The position numbers and the translations under genes were made by a program. A DNA stretch of 64,000 bases, from positions 84,636,149-84,700,148 of the forward strand of contig CM053266.1 of NCBI GenBank assembly GCA_028583415.1. The letters are read 5' to 3'. The notes beneath the pieces are model-generated. The model was not told where the DNA came from. It did no database searches and saw only the letters and a program-made list of their open reading frames with translations. This stretch comes from Protea cynaroides. Lineage: Eukaryota > Streptophyta > Magnoliopsida > Proteales > Proteaceae. Of the stretch, positions 46,110-56,935 are shown in pieces (position 1 is the stretch's first letter; every line of letters begins with the position of its first letter).

Positions 46110-46800
46110 CAAGGTAACTTGTAACCCATACGGCCAAAAGAGTTCACCAATCTGTGAATACATTTGGCCGAGGAGGATAGATAAAGCTCAAACTTAAATT
46201 GTGACCCATACAACCAAAATAATTCATTAACCTATAAACACATTTGGCCGAGAAGGGTAGATTGAGCTCAAACTTAAATTATGATCCATACGGCCAAAAG
46301 AGTTCACTAACCTGTGAACATATTTGGCCGAGGAGGGTAGACTGAGCTCAAACTTAAATTGTGACCCATACGACCAAAAGAGTTCACTAACCTGTGAACA
46401 CATTTGGCCGAGGAGGGTAGACCGAGCTCAAACATAAATTGTGACCCATTCTGCCAAAAGAATTCACCAATCTGTGAACACATTTGGCCGAGGAGGGTAG
46501 ATCAAGCTCAAAATTATGACCTATATGGACAAATGAGTTCACCGACTTGTCGACACATTTGGCCGAGGAGCTCAAACGTAAAAAGTGACCCATTCTGCCA
46601 AAAGAGTTCACCAACCTGTGAACACATTTGGCCGAGGAGGATAGGTCGAGCTTGAAATTATGATCTATTTGGCCAAAAGAGTTCACCGACTTATCAATAT
46701 ATTTGGCCAAGGAGGGTAAACTGAGCTCACACATAAATTGTAACCCATTTGGCCAAAAGAGTTTATCAATTTATGAACACACTTGGCCAAGGAGGGTAGA
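46110..46800 (+). repeat. 80-bp tandem array, about nine units, in the Tat 3' region
   Basis: TTTGGCCGAGGAGGGTAGA recurs with spacings of 80, 80, 80, 80, 75, 69, 75 and 80 bp (at 46166, 46246, 46326, 46406, 46486, 46561, 46630, 46705 and 46785). Each unit has two related halves (CGGCCAAAAGAGTTCAC and TTGGCCGAGGAGG). Tandem arrays between pol and the 3' LTR are known in Tat elements. Confidence 0.9.
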
Positions 46801-47228
46801 GACTATACAAACACAAGACAAAAAAAGTCAAATATAATGGAAAGGGAAACCACAATAACCCAAAAAGTAGTTCAGACATATCAGTAGTGCAAGCTCCATA
46901 TTAAAAATAAAAAGGAAGGCAGATACATATTTCTGAAAGAGCTTGTCACACCCCAATTCCGACTGAACCAGAAGTGTGAGTGAACCGTCACTGAACCAAC
47001 GGTTCACACCAGGATCTCAATAAGACCGTGTCCACTCATACAAACCATTGCACATAACCATAATCAGAATATAATAAAATACAGCAAAAGTCTTAAATAA
47101 AATGAACTGAGTGATCTATTGATAAATTTAATAAAATATTCCGTTATTCGAATACCAAAACATAATTAAATATCCTAACATCAATTGTATCTCGAATAAA
47201 AAATAATTTAAATAAATTAAAACCAATC

Positions 47229-47362
47229 CTAGAGGTACACACAGAAAGGGCACTCGCATGAAGCGTCATCCTCGTCCTCTCCTGCTTGCACGTCCAAAGC
47301 AGCAACACCTCCGTACGTCAGAGCATTTAGGTAATCCTCTACTGTATAACCTACATCAACAT
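47229..47362 (-). CDS. Conserved LTR small ORF (CECxxC), copy C
   Basis: 134 nt from TTTTTAG: DVDVGYTVEDYLNALTYGGV, then AALDVQAGEDEDDASCECPF, CVYL and a stop. Frame and all three cysteines are intact. Confidence 0.5.
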
Positions 47363-48809
47363 CTAAAAATAGTGTATACACAAGGGTGAGCTCACAACTT
47401 AGCTCAGTAAGACAATTAGACAATGCAAAAAACATATGCATGAGTAAGATTTACATCATGGTCTGGTTTTAAGTTTGCAATGTGCTATAGAAAGGATTGG
47501 CGGCCACCGCACCTCTATATACGAATGTGTGAAGCCGCCCAATGGATCAAACACCACTGTCATCCCACATGCACCCACCATGGAATAGGGATAGAGCTAA
47601 AGCGTCTGGATCAAACACCGCCAACACTTCCCATAATACCCTACCCATACCAACACGTAAGCCCCTATTGGCGAGCGCTTACAAATTGGACTCACAACTA
47701 ACCAATCCTATATGTCATCACAGTACGCCCTATCCCAGCACAGCTCCCTACGGCATAGAGATAGAGCTAGAGTCTAGTGGCCAGGCCAGAGACCACGGTG
47801 CAACTTCCTCCCCCTGATACCCTACCCGCACCAAGCATGCTCAGACAGAATGATACAAAAGGTGCTAGTGTGAGGAATGATCCCAGACCTCCAGTCCTTC
47901 CCATTCCACATACCAACAAAAACAATCACATGCCTAATAGTCACAACCTAGCATAGAAAGTATGCATGAACAATAATAATAACTGAAAGTAAAGGATGAC
48001 AAGCGAAAATGTACAAACATCAATCCACAAAATCATAATTATTAACAACGGTTTACTGTTATTAAATTATTAGGGTTTAGGTCCGATTCCCTTACCTGAC
48101 GCTTGGTTGATAGTTCGCTCCGCGTCACAAGGTCCAAATGTGCTATCACAAGGTCCTACACAATGTTAGGTTTAATTAGAATAGCTTTTCCTTAGGTTTA
48201 CGTTGGTCAGAAAACCAACTGGGTCAAAAACACTCTTCACAGAGCGGACCGGTCATAGGTACCGATCGTAGCACTGTGGGGAAACCTACGACCGGTATGG
48301 GCGGCCGGTCCCCACAGACCAGTCTCTGAAAGGTACCGATCGCATATGGTGCGACCGGTATGGTCGATCGGTATGTCTCCGGAAGACCATACGGTTGGTT
48401 CTCGCCTTCGTCGGTCACCCTCTATTGATCTTAGGGTTTCTCCTACACATTCTAGGTCTGAATACTGAGTTAGAGTTTTTTCCAACTCTATTCAAGTCCT
48501 AACCTCGATGATCTTCAACTTAGAATTTGAATCTAGGGTTTACGACTGATTTAGGGTTTGACGGCAAACAGGGTTTAGATCAATACCTGCTTTGCATGGT
48601 ATTGATCCAATCATAACTAACCATCCCAGAATACTTAATGTAGAGGAAGGTTTAAGCACTTACCGTTGACTTGCGGTAATGTGTTCTTCGTCGAACGGCA
48701 ATGGCGGCTCTTCCCTCTCTTTCCTAGCTTCTTCTCCTTCTTCAGCCTCTTTCTCCTCTCTAGGGTTTGTGAGAATCAATGAAAGAGGTTTTAAGAGGTT
48801 TAAGGGTCC

Positions 48810-48816
48810 TTATATA
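48810..48816 (-). promoter_or_regulatory. LTR TATA box, C
   Basis: TATATAA on the minus strand, between the two ACCGGTCG clusters. Confidence 0.6.
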
Positions 48817-49151
48817 GGCTAGGATTAGGTTTAAAAAGCCTCCTAAAATTAGGAAAGTCCTTCGGTTTGAAATTTGGAAAGTGGGACCCACAGAGATCCG
48901 TTTCTGGATCCATGCTGCGCAGGCCATACCGGTCGACCATCGATCGGTATCTAACTTTTCATACCTGAATTGGTCCGATTGGTCCGATTTCATACCTAGT
49001 TGTCATTCGCTCGTCCCGTCTGGTCCAGTAATGATTGGAAGACCTATTACGACATGAAATAAGGTTTAGATCGTGTTCATGGAGTGAGGGTCTTACAACT
49101 CCCCCACCCTTAAAAGAAATTTCATCCCCGAAATTTGATGTAGGTTTCACA

Positions 49152-49170
49152 ACTCCCTCACCCTTAAAAT
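49152..49170 (-). promoter_or_regulatory. Polypurine tract of C
   Basis: The minus strand reads ATTTTAAGGGTGAGGGAGT immediately before the LTR start at 49151. Confidence 0.65.
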
Positions 49171-52100
49171 AAATTTTGGCCTCAAAATTTAAACGTACCT
49201 TGGTCGTTGAAAAGGTTAGGGTATTCCTTTCTCATTGTATTCTCTTCCTCCCAAGTAATTTCTTCCACATCTTGGCTTTTTCAATGCACTTTCACATAGT
49301 GGATATCCTTTCTTTGGAGATATTGTACTTTTCAGCTTGTGAGCATCACAGGTACAACTTCAAATGTCAAGTCCTCTGTCAAGTCTGGTGGGTCTGCTGT
49401 CAAGATGTACGATGGATCCCTGACATACTTCTTCAATAAAGAAACATGGAACACATCATGAACGCTTGACATGGATGCTGGTAGAGCCAGTTGATATGCC
49501 ACATTACCACGTCTGGTCAATATCTTGTATGGTCCCATATACCTGGGACATAGCTTCCCCTTCTTACCAAACCGTTTCAGACCTCACACAGGTGATATCT
49601 TCAAGAATACTTTATCACCCACTGCAAACTCCATATCTCGACGTCGGTTATCCGCAGAGTGCTTTTGTCGAACTTGAGCTATCTTCACTCTTTCCTTGAT
49701 TTGATCAATCACTCGACAAGTTTCTTCGACGAAATTCGGTCCTACAATTCTTCTCTCTCCCACCTCATTCCATAACAGAGGTGTACGATATTTCTTCCCA
49801 TAGAGTGCCTCATATGGAGCCATCTGGATCGTAGCCTGGAAACTGTTGTTATAAGCGAACTCGATGAGCGATAGCTTCTCGTCCCAAGCTCCTTTGAAAT
49901 CTAGAGCACACGCTCTAAGCATATCTTCTAGGATTTGAATAGTTCTTTCTGACTGCCCGTCTGTCTGAGGGTGAAAATCTGTGCTAAACTTCAACTTGGT
50001 TCCCATTGCTTTCTGTAATCCTTCCCAGAACTTTGACGTAAAACGGGGATCTCTGTCAGATACTATACTTTCTAGGACGCCATGAAGTCTGACTATATTA
50101 TCCACATATAGCTTGGCCAGCTTCTCCATGGTATACTGAGGTCTGATAGCGATGAATCGAGCTGTCTTGGTAAGTCGATTGACTATAACCCATACTGCAT
50201 CCACTGACCTTGATGTCAAGGGTAGGCCAGTGACGAAATCCATTGTGATACAATCCCATTTCCATGCTGGCTCCGGTAGTGGTTGTAGCAAACCTGCGGG
50301 TCTCTGCCTTTCAACTTTAACTTGCTGACAATTCAGACATTGGAATACGAATCGAGCTACATCCGCTTTCATACCCCTCCACCAATACAATCTTCTTAAA
50401 TCATGGTACATCTTGGTGCTTCTTGGATGTACCGAATATGGGGTGTACATAATCGTCCACGATACCTGAGTACCTTGTCTGAATCCAAGGTAAAGTCAAG
50501 GTTGCTTTTACCCTTCTCTAGATCTTCTTGCACAGTCTTGAGGTATGGATCTTGTAGGATTGCTACTTTGACCTCATCTATTAGATCCGATGAGATCTTC
50601 AAGGCTGTGAACATCAATGTGAACTTATGAATTAAGTCCTGTTCCACTGGATCTCCTGTAGTTTCTAATATATATTCTTCATCATTCTCTATTGAGCTTG
50701 AGGCTGCAACACACAATGCAGCATTTGTACTAGGTCCTGCCTCAGGTTTCAATGCCCACTTTCTGCTTAAGGCATCGGCCACAACATTTGCCTTACCCGG
50801 ATGGTACTGGATGTCACAATCATAATCTTTTAATAATTCTATCCATCTCCTCTGTCTCATATTTAAGTCCTTCTGAGTAAAAAGGTAAGTTAAGCTCTTG
50901 TGATCCGATTTAATCTGAAACTTTTTACCGTAAAGGTAGTGTCTCCAAGTCTTGATTGCGTGAATAACTACTGCTAATTCCAGATCATGCGTAGGATAGT
51001 TCTTTTCATGCTCCTTCAACTGTCTTGATGCGTAAGCAATCACCTGTTCTCCTTGCATTAACACACATCCAAGACCTAACCCTGAGGCATCCGTATATAA
51101 GGTAAACGACAAGCCTGGTGCTGGGATGGTCAAGATAGGTGCAGAGACTAGTCTTGATTTCAAAGTTTGAAAGTACTTTTCACACTCATCCGTCCATATG
51201 AACTTTTCCCCTTTCTTGGTTAGTCTGGTAAGTGGAACGGTGATCCTTGAGTAGTCTTCCACGAATCTTCTATAGTAACCAACCAATCCAAGGAAACTAC
51301 GAATCTCCGTAACTGATTTCGGTGCATCCCATCCTACTATAGCTGCAATCTTGCTTGGATCTACCTTGATACCGTCTGCAGATACTACGTGACCCAAGAA
51401 GGCCACTTCTTTCAGCCAAAATTCACACTTCTTGAACTTGGCGTAAAGCTTCTCTCTTCTCAGTCGTTGTAGGGCTGCTCTCAAATGTGTTGCATGAGTC
51501 TCCCTATCTTGTGAGTAGACCAATATGTCGTCAATGAATACGATGATCGAAGTGTCCAACATGTCACGAAACACTCGATTCATCAGTTCTATGAACGATG
51601 CTGAAGGGTTAGTCAACTCGAATGACATTACAAGGAACTCATAATGTCCATACCTTGTCCTGAAAGCAGTCTTCGAAATATCTGTGGCCTTGATCTTCAA
51701 TTGGTGATACCCTGATCTAAGATCAATCTTTGAGAAAATCTTTGCACCCTGCAACTGATCGAACAGATCATCAATCCTAGGCAAAGGATATCGGTTCTTG
51801 ATGGTTAACTTGTTCAGCTCTTGGTAGTCGATACATAACCGTACACTACCATCCTTCTTCTTAACGAACAATACAGGTGCTCCCCATGGCGATATGCTTG
51901 GTCGTATGAAACCCTTATCTAGTAGTTCTTGTAATTGGGTCTTCAACTCCTTTAATTCAGTAGGGGCCATCCTGTACGGTGCCTTAGACAACGGCGCCGA
52001 CCCTGGCATAAGGTCTATCACGAACTCTGTAGCCCTGTCTGGAGGTAAACCTGGTAGATCTTTTGGAAATACGTCTGGAAACTCTCGTACCACGTCTAGA

Positions 52101-52584
52101 TCTTCCATCTTTGGCACCTCAGCAGTTATGTCGACCACAGACACTAAATACTCCACTCCTCCCTTCTCTAAGCATCTCTTAGCCTTTAGGGCGAAGAGGA
52201 TCAGCTTCCGCTTCCTAGGTAACTTGGTCTTAGTGAAGCTAAACTCTTTCCCTTTCTCATCTTTAAGCACAAGTTTCCTTTCACCACATAATAAGCTAGC
52301 TGAATGATGGCCCAGCCGATCCATTCCCAAGATGATTTTGAAGCCTGCCATCTCGAGTTGAACCAGATTTGCTTCTAGGTTTCGGCCCTCAATACTAACT
52401 GTACATGGCCCATAGTATTCATTCAACACCACTTCGACTCCAAATGGAGAGTGAACTATCAAGCTTGGGTTCAAACACTTGACAGGTAATTCCGTTCGCT
52501 TCCCAAAAAAAATAGAAACGAAGGAGTGCGTGGCCCCAGAGTCAAAAAGTACTCTGGCAGGTATACCAGCTATATTTACAGTCC
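49171..52584 (-). pseudogene. Chromovirus pol of C (PR, RT, RNH, INT, C-term domain)
   Basis: It opens, after the proposed intron, with [12 protein letters not shown] and [10 protein letters not shown] (protease active site, near 52530), then [65 protein letters not shown] (catalytic FIDD near 51530). RNase [21 protein letters not shown]. One frame stays open from about 52584 to 50396. A 55-bp deletion relative to B near 50449 shifts the frame. Integrase follows at 50450-49584 ([60 protein letters not shown]). After a stop near 49583 comes the C-terminal chromodomain-like tail ([36 protein letters not shown]). Near-intact except for the deletion and a few stops. Confidence 0.85.
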
Positions 52585-52663
52585 CTGAAATTTAATTATC
52601 CCTTAGTTCTACATGCTCAAACACAACAAACAGTAAGTCAAATAGGAAGGGATAGAATCATAC
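52585..52663 (-). other. Candidate 79-bp intron between gag and protease
   Basis: The minus strand reads GTTACTG|GTATGATTC at the left splice site and AATTTCAG|GGACTGTAAAT at the right, with a T-rich body. Splicing joins ...DVVTG to [11 protein letters not shown] in frame, giving the usual uninterrupted gag-protease sequence of this group. Unspliced RNA reads eight more codons past the Gly and stops at TGA 52640-52638, giving Gag alone. 79 is not a multiple of three, so retention breaks pol. Confidence 0.55.
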
Positions 52664-53079
52664 CAGTAACCACATCAGGTGATGCGACTGCCTCTTCAGT
52701 GGTGACTGCGAATACCTTTCCTTGCTGTGGCAGTTGCTTCTTAGGTAGAGTACAGGTCTTCGCATAATGACCCAATTGCTGGCAGTTGAAACATTTAACA
52801 TTTGGGTTCTGTCCAACAAACTGTAACGGTGGTGGTGCAGTAGTGTTCCTTGTAGGCACCACAACAGACTGAGCCATGTATGGGCGGAATGGTCTTGTAT
52901 TCCCTCCACCTGAAGTCTCAGTGGCGGGCCTCTTCAGTCCCCTGTTCTGAGCAAAGAAATTGTCTCTTTGACTGCATTCGATTACCCTGGAAATCTGTAT
53001 AGCCTCATTATATATCTTCTTCTCCAAACCCAAGACGTGCTCTCAAATACTTTCTCGTAATCCCATGGTGAACCTACGA
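52638..53079 (-). pseudogene. Gag of C, C-terminal part with zinc knuckle
   Basis: The frame from 53079 includes RRFTMGLRESI, stop, EHVLGLEKKIYNEAIQISRV (the last helices of the gag core), a basic linker (NRGLKRPATETSGGGNTRPF), then the zinc knuckle CFNCQQLGHYAKTC (CX2CX4HX4C, about 52805-52765), and ends EAVASPDVVTGMILSLPI before TGA. The one in-frame stop near 53040 is a CGA-to-TGA change. The N-terminal part lies beyond element A. Gag forms the particle and binds RNA. Confidence 0.75.
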
Positions 53080-53446
53080 TGTAAGATCGTATCGAACTAA
53101 CCCGGTCTTACCACCTTGAAACAGGTCTACCCATCATGGTCGAGCCAAATGGACCAAGTGCGTGAAGGAGATAACGATCCCAGGTATTAAACTGACCCAA
53201 AAACACTAAAATAGGGGAGAGGGTCGCACACCCAGCTAGGCAGGGTCGGACCCCCCCCCCCAATATAAAAGTCAGACCCTGAGTTTCCAACTGGGGGTCA
53301 GACAACTTAGAATCAGGGGTCGACGGGATCTCCGACCCCCTCATCAACCCCCAGTCTGCCGACAGCAATCGTGATTTGGAAACTTTCCAAATTTCAATGG
53401 GATTCTTTCCAAATCTCAGTGGGACTTATTTTGGGAGTTTCTACTC

Positions 53447-53454
53447 TATAAATA
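53447..53454 (+). promoter_or_regulatory. LTR TATA box, A 5' LTR
   Basis: TATAAATA followed by GGACGTCCCTAAG, identical in the 3' LTR. Confidence 0.75.
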
Positions 53455-55005
53455 GGACGTCCCTAAGCCTCTTTCACTCCCTTTAGAACCCTAATTGAAT
53501 TGAGAGAAAGAGAAGAAAAGGAGAAGAGAAAGAGAAGAGAAGGAGAAGAGAAGGAAAGTGGAGAAGAAGACCAAAGAGAAGGCTTCAGAGAAACAAGTTT
53601 ACTTCTTAGGTATGGATACTATCTCCATGAATTTCTTAAGACCTTAGAGTAGATAGTAAAGAGGTTATGATCTAGGAGAAACCCAAATCATCCATCCATG
53701 GTTAGGTTTCAATGGAAACCATGGAGGAGATCATAAAAACCATGTAGGTGAATAAGCTATAGTTCTAAACCATAGAACATGTATGGAATGGATTATAAAA
53801 GCAAGCCAGAGGACCCAAACACGAAAGAATGGACTGTAGGATGAAAATCTCGACTAAACCTATGGGGGGTCGCACGTGGGGTCGATGGAGAATCGACCCT
53901 ACCAGACCCTAGCATCGACCCCCAGTATTCGGGAAGTCCAGAAAAGGGGTGGTCGCACCCAGGGTCGATGGAACATCCGACCCTGGAATCGACCCTACTA
54001 CAGGGGGTCGCAGAAAACTGCTACCCTACATGCGACCCGTCCTGCAACCCCCAATTAACAGCAAGCTTTAAAAATTAAAATTAATTCTAATTAAATTCTA
54101 TCGACTTGATTAAGTCTTCTAGTGATATAATAGTGATATTAAGTTGATTCTTAAAGCTTGAAAGAGGATCTACAATCAAACAAAGGTGAGGGAACAAGAC
54201 CTAAGCTAATTGGTTAATAATAAACTATTTTTATTCTTGAGTCCAATGCCATGATTGATTCTATGCGTGTATGGTTGTCATGTGCATTTAACATGTCATC
54301 AAATATATCTATTATTACTGTTCATGCATATTTACATTTATTGTTTATAACATGATGATGCTGATGATAGGAATAGGCATGTGAATGTATGTGTGTGGTT
54401 AGTGTGCTTGATGCGAGCGAGTATCAGGGGGGGTGTCATAGGCTGGGCCTCAGCACTCTAGCTCTATCTCTAACTCAAGTCTTGTCCACTGACATCGTCG
54501 TATCGCCATTACCTTAGCAGAACTATTACGTCGTAGTGTATGAGGGGAGGTGGTCTCGGACCGTGTAGTCTCTGACTCTGCTGGGGGGCCTTAGCCCTAT
54601 CTCTATGGATGTATTAAGGGATGCTGGGGTGAGGCCTTGGATACACTGTTTGGCATTAGGATTGGCTAGTTGCGAGCCCAGTTTGTGAGCCCTCGCCAGC
54701 AGAGGCTTACATGTTGGTATGGGTGTAGTATCAGGGGAAGTGTCATAGGCCGGGCCTCAGCACTTTGGCTCTATCTCTATTCCATGGTAGGGTGGATGGG
54801 GACGACAATAAACGTAAACCTTTGGGCGGGCCTTCACACCCTGTGTATAGAGGCGAGGCGGCCACCGGACCTTTCTATAGCGCATTGCAAACTTATTTAC
54901 CAGACCACAGATATGAATTGAATGCATGCATATGTTTGTTGCATTGTTTTGTTTGCTCACTGAGCCATGTTGTGTGCTCACCCTTTCGACGTCGAATATT
55001 TTTAG

Positions 55006-55139
55006 TTGATGATGCAGGTACCACTGTCGAAGATTCTATGAATGCTCCTGTGTACGGACACGTGACGGCGATGGAAGCTGAAGACTTAGTGGATACGCAT
55101 GACTCCTCATGCGAGTGCAACTCATGCGTATTCGATTAG
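55006..55139 (+). CDS. Conserved LTR small ORF (CECxxC), copy A
   Basis: 134 nt from TTTTTAG: DDAGTTVEDSMNAPVYGHVT, then AMEAEDLVDTHDSSCECNSC, VFD and a stop. The frame is open upstream to 54765, but that part is not conserved outside the F/A subfamily. It lies about 280 bp before the LTR end, so it is in the leader RNA ahead of the PBS. Confidence 0.5.
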
Positions 55140-55421
55140 ATTTTGTTTGAATTATTAAAGGAATGTAATTGATATTTTATTTATTTATATCTCAGTTGAT
55201 ACAATAATAACTTGATATTTTATTTATGATTATCACAGTTAGATTTCTCAGTTCATTTACTATAAGACTTCCATTATTGTGTATTTATTCTGATTATGGT
55301 TGTGGATGTGTATGATTTTATTTTCAACGGACACAGCCTATTAGAGATCCTGGTTGAACTGTTGGTTTATTAGCGGTTCATCACACCATTCTAGGTAGTA
55401 TAAAATTATGGTGTTATAACT

Positions 55422-55433
55422 TGGTATCAGAGC
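55422..55433 (+). promoter_or_regulatory. Primer-binding site of A
   Basis: TGGTATCAGAGC, initiator-Met-tRNA type, 3 nt after the LTR. Confidence 0.85.
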
Positions 55434-56935
55434 TCTCAGGCCCTGTCTGTGAAACCAGTATGCTTTCACAAAAGTTCATGAACTGAGATAGGATAAAATT
55501 TATAAGCTTTAATAAGAACACACTGTAAGCACCTATGTTTTTTGAGACAAAATTAAGAAAGATAATAATGTACATATTAAAGGTGGAACCATAATGACAG
55601 GTGAGAAAAATCATAAACTTCCACCAAATTGAAAAGGAAACTGTATCAAGAGTATAATATAAAACATCCAAAGAGCTAGATAGGTTTATATAGGATGCGG
55701 TGCATTATTGACTTACTCTTATGATTATAGAGGATGCACATACCAGATTTTAATTTCTCGTGTCTTGACAGGATACCTACTTGATTTAACCTGTTAATTG
55801 GAGTTATAGATATTGTTTATTTAGTATTAGTCCTGATTATACCAAACTAAGCCACTCTCATGATCGACAACATGAACAGAGATATGAACTGAATGAACAG
55901 TTAAATGTTTAATCATGTCGAGCGTACATCTTTTGATTTATACCTGATTTATTGATGTACCAAAACTGTCTCCAGATTTATTCCTATAGTGACTTGACCA
56001 ATGGCATTATATATACTCAATAGAACCTGTAACCATGAGGTTAAGAGTTGTAAAACCTATATTTTCATATATTTGAATCACCGTGCAACTTGATGATCTT
56101 TTGATGCCGGTTGGATAACCATAAATTTACTACTGATCCTTTAAACTTAAGTTCTTAGATAAAGCAAGTGTTTGTCATTATGCTAAATTGAAAGAAGGAA
56201 ATGAATTGCTTTTGGATAAAAATTTTGATTCTTACATTTCTCGACATCCATTAATAAAGATGTTTAGTGATAATGAAATTATTGGAAGAAAGATAATTGA
56301 ATTCAGATTAAATTCTATAGCCAAGAGACCTCAGATGAAGTAATGTAGAATATATTTTGAGATTGTTGAATGAATGGATATGAGTCATGTCTATAAAAGA
56401 GTGCATGAGCAAAAAGGTGAAAACTATCAAGAGTAACTAGGAAAGAGTAGAGAGCACTCAAGTAAAGTTAAAGATGGTTATATCGGTATGAATTTTGACA
56501 AAGCAGAAGATTCTTAAAAGCAAATCTAAGAGTGGATACAAGGATAAAGTCAAAATTGTGGCATTGATAGTATTCAGATTAGTACAAGTAATACTGGGTT
56601 ATGCCAAATGTCGAGTGAGATGATTAAGTAAAGACCAAAAGAGTTTGGTTGGATTAATGAATTTATAAGCATATACCCTAATGCTTATAAATAGACTTGG
56701 GATATGAAGTAACAATCATAAGATATTTTTTCGATGTATATGAAAGAGAGATCAGGATAGAACAGAAGTGATAAAGGAAATATAAGCTAATGAACTTTTC
56801 AAGAAATGAGATTGTTAGCGATAGTCTTTGAAAATCATAAGAGATGAAGGAACTAGACAAGCTCTTAAGACCGTTACACCAGATTTTCTAGTTCAAGCCT
56901 TTTTTTTGGACTAGATGTTGTATGGGATGAGTGTT
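55434..56935 (+). other. Non-coding leader/filler of A; antisense cassette absent
   Basis: Homologous to B on both sides of a joint at CTAGA (55676-55680). 55434-55680 matches B 35448-35720, and 55681-56935 matches B 33000-34197, both reversed. The 1.25 kb of B between these, which carries the antisense ORF, is missing. No gag is recognisable. Confidence 0.7.

Larger units (their letters stand above)
46944..49151 (-). repeat. C 3' LTR (2208 bp)
   Basis: Same subfamily as B, with ACCGGTCG clusters at about 48240-48375 and 48925-48950. On the minus strand it starts TGTGAAACCTACATC and contains the inner AAGGGTGGGGGAGT|TGTAAGACC. Confidence 0.85.
46944..53079 (-). mobile_element. Chromovirus element C (3' part), interrupted by A
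   Basis: It starts with TGTCACACC at 46944 after flank GAGCT. The 3' LTR is 46944-49151, pol runs to 52584 and gag continues to 53079, where plus-strand element A begins inside the gag codons. The rest of gag, the 5' LTR and the second TSD must lie beyond A, outside the window. Of the chromoviruses here, C alone keeps the gag zinc knuckle and protease active site. Confidence 0.85.
53080..55418 (+). repeat. A 5' LTR (2339 bp)
   Basis: From TGTAAGATCGTATC to GGTGTTATA just before the PBS. GGGTCGA/GGGTCGG clusters lie at about 53220-53360 and 53870-54060. U5 has two copies of a GGCCTCAGCACT...GCTCTATCTCTA phrase (about 54436-54476 and 54730-54780). The last bases GTTATA replace GTGACA of sister LTRs. 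Confidence 0.9.

Noticed and set aside
46110..46800. Regular spaced repeats resembling a CRISPR array
   Set aside because: The whole 80-bp unit is repeated with no unique spacers, in a plant retroelement.
52473..52476. Start of a separate pol protein near 52474
   Set aside because: The coding sequence continues upstream through the protease active site to the proposed splice acceptor, so this is an internal codon and not a real start.
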